The position numbers and the translations under genes are program-made. Below, in pieces: positions 7,845-12,929 of a DNA stretch of 20,379 bases (its first letter is position 1; each line of letters starts with the position of its first letter). The DNA is from Candidatus Brevibacterium intestinigallinarum. GTDB lineage: Bacteria > Actinomycetota > Actinomycetes > Actinomycetales > Brevibacteriaceae. Where the stretch lies: contig DWZY01000268.1 in NCBI GenBank assembly GCA_019117325.1, forward strand, positions 1-20,379, given 5' to 3'. Below the pieces are notes generated by a model that saw nothing but the letters and a program-made list of their open reading frames with translations, was not told the origin of the DNA and searched no databases.

Positions 7845-7871
7845 CGGCCTCACACCCATTCGCTCACACCT

Positions 7872-7889
7872 GACACTACATGTGGTGTC
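7872..7889. promoter_or_regulatory. 18-bp palindrome built from two facing GACAC motifs
   Basis: GACACTACATGTGGTGTC is symmetric except at one pair of positions. Each half carries GACAC, the minimal element bound by the WhiA-WhiB pair in Streptomyces. Further GACAC copies lie at 7785-7781 (in the whiB2 promoter spacer), 7712-7708 and 7705-7701, all on the minus strand. This suggests control of whiB2 by WhiA and perhaps its own product; it could also be an operator for an unrelated dimeric repressor. Confidence 0.45.
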
Positions 7890-7998
7890 CCCCACGGATG
7901 CGCACCACTAATTGTGGCTGAATGTGATAGCGCTCAGAATTCTGCGGCCCGCACGGACGCGGCACCCCTCGCACCCCGGAAGCCGGGCGCACAGGTGC

Positions 7999-8004
7999 GA
8001 GAAT
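7999..8004 (+). promoter_or_regulatory. Candidate -10 box (GAGAAT) of a leaderless cofE promoter
   Basis: GAGAAT ends 6 nt before the ATG at 8011, and no Shine-Dalgarno sequence sits at a workable distance. It matches the TANNNT pattern except at the first base, so the call is weaker than the TAGACT sites elsewhere in the window. Confidence 0.4.
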
Positions 8005-8010
8005 GGCGCC

Positions 8011-9195
8011 ATGCGCCCCTCCTCCCCTTCTCCCGCGCCGTCCGCCCCGCCCCAGCCCAGCCGACTCCTGACCGCCTATGCGGTCCCCGGGATCGGTCGC
8101 ATCACGCCTGGCACGGACCTGGGCCGGGAGCTGGGCGGGGCGATCCGCAGCAGCGGCCTGGACCTCAAGGACGGGGACGTCGTGGTCGTCGCGTCGAAGA
8201 TCGTCGCGAAGGCCGAGGGCGCGCTCGCGACGGCGTCCTCCCGCGCGGACGTCGTGGCGCTCGTCGCGGCGCGCACCCGGCACACGGTCGCCAGGCGGCG
8301 CTACGGCTCCGGCACGACCGTGAGCATCGTCCGCACCCCGGCCGGCACCGTGCAGGCGGCGGCGGGACTGGACCGGTCGAACACGGAGGACGCGCACGAC
8401 GTGATCCTCCACCCCGATGACCCGGACGCGTCTGCCGAGGCGCTGCGCGCCTCACTCGCGGACCGCTTCGGGGTGCGCACGGCCGTCATCGTCTCCGACA
8501 CGACCTCGCGGCCGTGGCGCGTGGGGGTGGGCGACTTCGCCCTGGGCTGCGCCGGGCTCCAGCCGCTCGACTCCCAGCAGGGACTTCCCGATGACTCCGG
8601 CAGGGTCCAGGAGGTCACGGTCCGCGCCGTCGCGGACGCGATCGCCCAGGCGGCCGACCTCGTCAAGGGCGCAGCCCGTGGCCGCCCGGTCGCGATCGTG
8701 CGCGGCGTGGGCGAGCACGTGATCCCCGGACCCGGACCGGGCGCCGCACCGCTCAACCGTCCCCTGGACGACGACTGGTTCCGCACGGGGCACGTCGAAT
8801 CCGCCTGGGCCGCTCTGGGCGCGGACCCGGCCGATCCCGCCGTCCGCCCGCCCTCGGGCGACGGCGCGGACGACATCCTCGCCCGCGCCACACGAGCGCT
8901 CGCGATCGCCCGCTCCGGCACCGCGCGCACTCCCGGTCAGGACTCGTGGCGCCTGACCGTGACGGGTTCCGGCGCGCTCATCCGCGTCCGCCCCCGACCC
9001 GGCGGCGGATCCCAGGCGGACGGACATCCGCTCGTCGAGGCCGCGGTGGGCCTGGGCTCGCTCATCGAGAGGATCGCGACGAGCCTTGCGGCCGAGGACC
9101 TGCGGTGCGAGACCGCGTGGCTGTGGGAGGATTCGGGCGCACCCGGCGGTGCGGACATCCGCATCGCGCTCGACCCCGCCCTGCAGAGGAGCTGA
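8011..9195 (+). CDS. cofE: Coenzyme F420-0:L-glutamate ligase with a short C-terminal domain
   Basis: A 394-residue protein whose residues ~20-260 match CofE/FbiB, the GTP-dependent cytosolic enzyme that adds glutamates to F420-0. Motifs seen: VPGIGRITPGTDLG (26-39), DGDVVVVASKIVAKAEG (54-70), AAAGLDRSN (116-124), SDTTSRPWRVGVGDFALGCAGL (162-183) and the tail VTVRAVADAIAQAADLVKGAARGRPVAIVRG. Mycobacterial FbiB is ~448 residues with a full FMN-dependent nitroreductase domain; here only ~135 residues follow (260-394). The piece HPLVEAAVGLGSLIERIATSLAAE resembles the late nitroreductase helix, so this looks like a shrunken domain. ATG at 8011 is chosen over an upstream in-frame start at 7912, which would add a 33-residue tail unlike CofE. 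No cofD/fbiA lies beside it. The TIGR03089 gene begins 4 nt downstream. Confidence 0.85.
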   Translation: MRPSSPSPAPSAPPQPSRLLTAYAVPGIGRITPGTDLGRELGGAIRSSGLDLKDGDVVVVASKIVAKAEGALATASSRADVVALVAARTRHTVARRRYGSGTTVSIVRTPAGTVQAAAGLDRSNTEDAHDVILHPDDPDASAEALRASLADRFGVRTAVIVSDTTSRPWRVGVGDFALGCAGLQPLDSQQGLPDDSGRVQEVTVRAVADAIAQAADLVKGAARGRPVAIVRGVGEHVIPGPGPGAAPLNRPLDDDWFRTGHVESAWAALGADPADPAVRPPSGDGADDILARATRALAIARSGTARTPGQDSWRLTVTGSGALIRVRPRPGGGSQADGHPLVEAAVGLGSLIERIATSLAAEDLRCETAWLWEDSGAPGGADIRIALDPALQRS

Positions 9196-9199
9196 TCCC

Positions 9200-9862
9200 G
9201 TGCGCGCCGTCCTCGCCGCCCTCACCGATCGTCACCGTCCCGTCCTCCGCTGGGAGGACGCCGCCGGGGCCTCGCTCGAGCTCACCGGCCCCGTGCTGGC
9301 GAACTGGGTCCACAAGGCGCACGGCCTCCTGAGCGATCTCAACGCGGGACCCCACCTGGAGCTGGGCATCGTGAGCGCCCCGGAGACGCCGCTGCACTGG
9401 CGCGCGCTGGCCGGTGCCCTGGCCGCGTGGTCGCTGGGCGCACCCGTGCGCATCGTCGACGACGAGTCCCCGGCCGCCGACTGGCTCGCGCTGACCACGG
9501 AGGCGCGCGCCCAGGATCCCGTGACCGATTCCGCCGACGAGGTCCTCGTCTACCCCACCGCACCGCTGGCGCTGGCCGCTGATGCCCCGCCCGAGACGAT
9601 CGACTTCGCGACCGCGCTGCGCGCGTTCCCGGACGACGCGCCGCTGACCCCGACACCGGACGTCACGTTCGGCGACGCCGCAGCGACGCAGACCGTCCGA
9701 CTGGCCGACCTGCTCCCGCAGGACGCCGCACCCGGAACCACCGCCGAGGCCGCGCCCGCCGCCGAGGTCGTCCTCACCTCCGCGCCCCGCACTGACCAGG
9801 ACTGGGCGCACGTGCTCGAGGGCCTGCTGCGGGGCCTCCTGGTCCTGCGTCCGAACGCCTGA
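9200..9862 (+). CDS. TIGR03089 family protein (AMP-binding enzyme-like fragment)
   Basis: A 220-residue protein of the actinobacterial TIGR03089 family. Its N-terminal half resembles the start of acyl-adenylate-forming enzymes: PVLRWEDAAGASLELTGPVLANWVHKAHGLL, then a WRALAGALAAWSLGAPVRIVDD segment like the helix and strand of their first subdomain. It lacks the later ATP- and AMP-binding motifs, so it should not form acyl-adenylates itself. GTG at 9200 is supported by AGAGGAG about 8 nt upstream; upstream in-frame readings run inside cofE. It lies only 4 nt after cofE, so the two should be co-transcribed. Mid-protein (about 130-200) is Pro/Ala/Asp-rich and probably disordered. Function is unknown; the tight link to cofE may hint at F420-linked or lipid chemistry, but this is speculation. 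Confidence 0.8.
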   Translation: MRAVLAALTDRHRPVLRWEDAAGASLELTGPVLANWVHKAHGLLSDLNAGPHLELGIVSAPETPLHWRALAGALAAWSLGAPVRIVDDESPAADWLALTTEARAQDPVTDSADEVLVYPTAPLALAADAPPETIDFATALRAFPDDAPLTPTPDVTFGDAAATQTVRLADLLPQDAAPGTTAEAAPAAEVVLTSAPRTDQDWAHVLEGLLRGLLVLRPNA

Positions 9863-9913
9863 GACCTTCCGCCCGGACCGCGCCCGCACACCTGCCGCGG
9901 ATGTGGCGCATGC

Positions 9914-9919
9914 AATAAT
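9914..9919 (+). promoter_or_regulatory. -10 box (AATAAT) of a leaderless scoA promoter
   Basis: AATAAT matches TATAAT at five of six positions and ends 7 nt before ATG at 9927. GAGG touches the start codon too closely to act as a ribosome site. There is no terminator-like hairpin in the 64 bp after the TIGR03089 gene. Confidence 0.55.
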
Positions 9920-9926
9920 CCGAGGC

Positions 9927-10697
9927 ATGGACAAAGTGATGTCATCAGCAGATGAAGCGGTGAAGGACATCCCCGACGGCGCACGGATCGCTGTGGGTGG
10001 ATTCGGGGTCGTGGGAGTCCCCGAGGTCCTCATCGACGCACTCCACGACCAGGGAGCGAAGGACCTCGAAGTCATCTCGAACAACGCGGGCGTCGACGGC
10101 CGCGGGCTGGGGAAGCTCCTCCAGACCCACCAGATCAGGCGGATCATCGCCTCGTACGTGGGTGAGAACAAGGAGTTCGCACGCCAGTACCTGGCGGGCG
10201 AGCTCGAAGTCGAGCTGACCCCGCAGGGCACGATGGCGGAGAAGCTGCGCGCTGCCGGTGCGGGCATCCCCGCGTTCTACACGATCACCGGAACCGGCTC
10301 GCAGGTCGCGACCGGCGGCATCCCGTGGAAGTACGACAGCGAGGGCGCGGTCGTGAAGGCATCGCCCGCGAAGGAGACGAAGGCTCTCTCGACGTTCGGC
10401 GAGGAACAGGAGTACGTCCTCGAGGAATCGCTGCCCTCGGACTTCGCCCTGGTGCGCGCCGCCAAGGGCGACCGTGCGGGCAACCTGGTGTTCCACTCGT
10501 CCGCGCGCAACTTCAACCCGCCCGCGGCCATGTCCGCGCGCACGACGATCGCAGAGGTCGAAGAGCTCGTGGAGATCGGTGAGATCGACCCGGACGACGT
10601 GCACCTGCCGGGCATCTACGTCGCGCGCGTCGTCGAGCTGACCCCGGAGCAGGTGGCGGACAAGCCCATCGAGAAGATGACCGTGAGGGAGGACTGA
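9927..10697 (+). CDS. scoA: 3-oxoacid CoA-transferase subunit A
   Basis: A 256-residue alpha subunit of succinyl-CoA:3-ketoacid CoA-transferase, which moves CoA from succinyl-CoA to acetoacetate or similar 3-ketoacids. The glycine-rich loop VGGFGVVGVPEVLIDAL (about 23-39) begins the family I CoA-transferase fold, followed by LEVISNNAGVDGRGLG, IIASYVGENKEFARQYLAGELEVELTPQGTMAEKLRAAGAGIPAFYT and the end of the domain near GDRAGNLVFHSSARNFNPP. Length fits the subunit. ATG at 9927 is chosen over an upstream ATG at 9903 because of the -10 box 7 nt before it. scoB starts 2 nt after the stop. The pair works in ketone-body or leucine breakdown; the exact acid substrate is not visible in sequence. Confidence 0.93.
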   Translation: MDKVMSSADEAVKDIPDGARIAVGGFGVVGVPEVLIDALHDQGAKDLEVISNNAGVDGRGLGKLLQTHQIRRIIASYVGENKEFARQYLAGELEVELTPQGTMAEKLRAAGAGIPAFYTITGTGSQVATGGIPWKYDSEGAVVKASPAKETKALSTFGEEQEYVLEESLPSDFALVRAAKGDRAGNLVFHSSARNFNPPAAMSARTTIAEVEELVEIGEIDPDDVHLPGIYVARVVELTPEQVADKPIEKMTVRED

Positions 10698-10699
10698 CC

Positions 10700-11362
10700 A
10701 TGGGTCTCACACGCGAGCAGATGGCCGCCCGCGCGGCACAGGAGCTTCAGGACGGCTCGTACGTCAACCTGGGGATCGGCATGCCGACGCTGGTGCCCAA
10801 CTACATCCCGGAGGGCGTGAGCGTCGTCCTCCAGTCGGAGAACGGCCTGCTGGGAGTCGGACCCTACCCGCGGAAGGACGAGGTCGACCCGGACCTCATC
10901 AACGCGGGCAAGGAGATCGTCACGATGAACCCCGGGGCCGCCTACTTCGACTCCGCGACGAGCTTCGGCATGATCCGCGGCGGGAAGATCGACGCCGCGA
11001 TCCTGGGCGCGATGCAGGTCGCCGGCAACGGCGACATCGCGAACTGGATGATCCCCGGCAAGATGGTCAAGGGCATGGGCGGCGCGATGGACCTGGTCCA
11101 CGGCGCCAAGAAGGTCATCGTCATCATGGACCACACCGCGAAGGACGGCTCGCTCAAGCTCCTCGAGGCGTGCGACCTGCCGCTCACGGGTGAGGCCGTC
11201 GTGTCCCGCATCATCACGGACCTGGCGGTGCTGGACGTGACCGGCAGCGGCTTCCGCCTGCTCGAGCGCGCTCCCGGCGTGAGCGTCGAGGAGATCCAGG
11301 AGAAGACGCAGGGTCTGGAGCCCGTCACGGGCGACATCCCGGAGACCGTGCCGGCGGCCTGA
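10700..11362 (+). CDS. scoB: 3-oxoacid CoA-transferase subunit B
   Basis: A 220-residue beta subunit that carries the catalytic glutamate. The SENG motif reads VVLQSENGLLGVGP, so Glu47 is the residue that forms the glutamyl-CoA intermediate. Other family blocks are YVNLGIGMPTLVPNYIP (21-37), NPGAAYFDSATSFGMIRGGKIDAAILGAMQV and KMVKGMGGAMDLVHGAKKVIVIMDH. The ATG follows scoA by 2 nt with GGAGG 8 nt upstream, so the two subunits are made together. The stop codon lies inside a 16-bp tandem repeat, and a strong hairpin follows about 50 nt later. The residue set fits the SCOT type better than acetate or butyrate CoA-transferases, but substrate range is inferred. Confidence 0.95.
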   Translation: MGLTREQMAARAAQELQDGSYVNLGIGMPTLVPNYIPEGVSVVLQSENGLLGVGPYPRKDEVDPDLINAGKEIVTMNPGAAYFDSATSFGMIRGGKIDAAILGAMQVAGNGDIANWMIPGKMVKGMGGAMDLVHGAKKVIVIMDHTAKDGSLKLLEACDLPLTGEAVVSRIITDLAVLDVTGSGFRLLERAPGVSVEEIQEKTQGLEPVTGDIPETVPAA

Positions 11363-11405
11363 GCCGGCTGTGGCCTGAGCCAGGTATGACCTGAGCCGGC
11401 TGTCA
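11358..11405 (+). repeat. Three tandem copies of a 16-bp unit over the scoB stop
   Basis: Units at 11358-11373, 11374-11389 and 11390-11405 each start CCTGAGCC. The first and third are identical over 14 bases (CCTGAGCCGGCTGT); the middle has diverged. The first holds the scoB stop TGA and the others repeat it out of frame or as spare stops. It looks like a local slippage duplication. Confidence 0.85.
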
Positions 11406-11411
11406 CGACGA

Positions 11412-11453
11412 CGACGGCGGCGGACCTCCCCACGGGGAGATCCGCCGCCGTCG
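11412..11453. terminator. Long perfect hairpin between convergent scoB and manA
   Basis: A 13-bp perfect stem, CGACGGCGGCGGA at 11412-11424 with TCCGCCGCCGTCG at 11441-11453, encloses a second 5-6 bp stem of CTCCC and GGGAG. There is no T tract on either strand, which is usual for high-GC actinobacterial terminators. It can serve both scoB (plus) and manA (minus). Confidence 0.7.
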
Positions 11454-11548
11454 CGCATTCACGGGACGCGCCGCAGGGGTCTGGGACACCGCCGGACAGG
11501 GCGGGGCTGCGCAGCGGGACGCACCCGGGATCTCAGAGCAATGCGTTC

Positions 11549-12778
11549 TCAGGTCAGCGCCGTGCTCGCGATGAAGAGACCGCCCGCGCCGGTCACGGAC
11601 GGCCGCGGCTCGTCGGCTCCGACGAACACGGCCTCGCCCGTCTCAAGCCGCAGCGAGTCCGCGGCCGTGTCCAGGTCGAAGGCCCCGGACGTGCACAGGA
11701 GCGCCAGCGGGCCCGGGCGCGTCAGGGCACGATCCCGCACCTCGGTCAGCACCGCGAGGACGAAGTCCTCCGTCGAGCCGCGGACCTCGCACCGCTCGTC
11801 GACGGCCAGCACCTCCGGGGCACGGGTGTCGAACCGAGCGGCACGGATGAGCTCCGGAACGTCGATGTGCTTGCCGGTGAGGCCGCCGCGCAGCACGTTG
11901 TCGCTGGCGGCCATGACCTCCACACCCAGGCCGCGCAGATAGGCGTGCACGACGCCGGACTCCAGGGCCAGGGACTCCCCCGCCCGCAGCAGGACGCGGC
12001 GCAGCATGACGGCGACGAGGACGCCGGGATCGTGCGGGAAGTCCGCCTGCACCTCCAGGAGGGTCTGCACCGGGTCCGTGCTGCTGCCGGTGTGCGACTC
12101 ATCGTCCGTGCCCACCGGCGGAGTCGACGGGTCGGCGAGTGCCGCGGCCAGGGCGTCCGCGAGCGTCCCGAACCGGTCCGGGTCGCCCAGCACCAGTGCG
12201 ACCGCGTCCCGCAGCGCGGCGGCTTCATCTGCTCCGCCCAGAGCAGATCGCCAGACGGCCAGCGACGCGCGTGCATCCCCGGTGGCGGAATCACGAGACA
12301 AGGCGGCGTCGAACCTCTCGAGCGTCGCGAGGAGGGCGGGACGGGGCCGGAAGCCGCACAGAGCATGGAAGTCCCCCAGCGCATGGATGAGTTCCGGCTT
12401 GTGCCACGCATCCCGGTAGGACCGATGCGGCGCGTCGAGCGGGATCCCCGCGGCCTCCTCCGCCGCGAAGCCGTCGAGGGCCTGCTGCCGGGACGGGTGG
12501 CTCTGGATGGACAGCGCCGTGCCGACGGAGAGGACCTTGAGGAGGAACGGCAGCCGATCACCGAATCGCGCGCGGCACTCGGTGCCGAGGAGCCGCTCGG
12601 GGTCCGCGGCGATCAGCTCGTCGAGGCCACGATCGCCCACCTGGGACGGGGCCGCCGGATACGCGCCCACCCACAGCTCAGCGGCGGGGGTTCCATCGGG
12701 CTCCTGCCCCAGGATCTCCGGAATGCCGGAGGCAGCGCCCCAGGCATAGTCCTTCACGGTGTTCGTCAAGCGCCGCAA
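11549..12778 (-). CDS. manA: Mannose-6-phosphate isomerase, type I
   Basis: A 409-residue zinc enzyme that converts fructose-6-phosphate and mannose-6-phosphate, the entry to mannose for envelope glycans. Type I motifs are all present: NTVKDYAWGA at the start, the Zn-ligand segment QSHP (92-95), HKPEL (126-130), then GVVHAY (His278) and VEVMAASDNVLRGGLTGKHID, with Arg297 as the expected catalytic arginine. The start is TTG at 12778: AGGGG lies 7 nt upstream and relatives start MRRL or similar. A TAGACT -10 box is found at 12820-12815. The gene stands alone between two hairpins, after the wall hydrolase gene. It pairs functionally with manB about 10 kb away; manC, which would complete GDP-mannose synthesis, is not in the window. 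Confidence 0.95.
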   Translation of the reverse strand: MRRLTNTVKDYAWGAASGIPEILGQEPDGTPAAELWVGAYPAAPSQVGDRGLDELIAADPERLLGTECRARFGDRLPFLLKVLSVGTALSIQSHPSRQQALDGFAAEEAAGIPLDAPHRSYRDAWHKPELIHALGDFHALCGFRPRPALLATLERFDAALSRDSATGDARASLAVWRSALGGADEAAALRDAVALVLGDPDRFGTLADALAAALADPSTPPVGTDDESHTGSSTDPVQTLLEVQADFPHDPGVLVAVMLRRVLLRAGESLALESGVVHAYLRGLGVEVMAASDNVLRGGLTGKHIDVPELIRAARFDTRAPEVLAVDERCEVRGSTEDFVLAVLTEVRDRALTRPGPLALLCTSGAFDLDTAADSLRLETGEAVFVGADEPRPSVTGAGGLFIASTALT

Positions 12779-12814
12779 CTGCCGTCCCCTCGAGTCGTCC
12801 GGTGATCCGCGAGA

Positions 12815-12820
12815 AGTCTA
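12815..12820 (-). promoter_or_regulatory. -10 box (TAGACT) of the manA promoter
   Basis: The third exact TAGACT promoter hexamer in this window. Here it lies 36 nt before the TTG start, so the transcript would have a leader of about 30 nt with its own AGGGG ribosome site, unlike the leaderless genes. No clear -35 is seen. Confidence 0.5.
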
Positions 12821-12841
12821 CGTCGCGGCACCGCAGACGAC

Positions 12842-12876
12842 GACGGTCCCGCACCCACGAGGGGTGCGGGACCGTC
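12842..12876 (-). terminator. 15-bp perfect stem after the wall hydrolase gene
   Basis: GACGGTCCCGCACCC at 12842-12856 pairs perfectly with GGGTGCGGGACCGTC at 12862-12876 around a 5-nt loop. It sits 53 nt after the hydrolase stop and just before the manA promoter. No T run follows, as is common in this G+C range. Confidence 0.8.
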
Positions 12877-12929
12877 AGGGGCGCTGATCTGCGGGTTCCC
12901 CGCCCGCGGATCTGCGGAATGCGTCCGAG

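Larger units (their letters stand above)
7708..8010. other. Intergenic region between whiB2 and cofE
   Basis: This 303-bp divergent region is clearly richer in A+T than its surroundings and holds no convincing ORF. It contains the whiB2 promoter (7772-7800), an imperfect inverted repeat GGCCT/AGGCC with a GGGTACCC core (7803-7823), a second inverted repeat AGGCCGTC/GACGGCCT (7819-7850) enclosing a LexA-type box, a GACAC palindrome (7872-7889), and small palindromes AGCGCT and CAGAATTCTG between about 7930 and 7945. In mycobacteria the F420 gene fbiA starts in this place; here it is missing. Confidence 0.8.
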
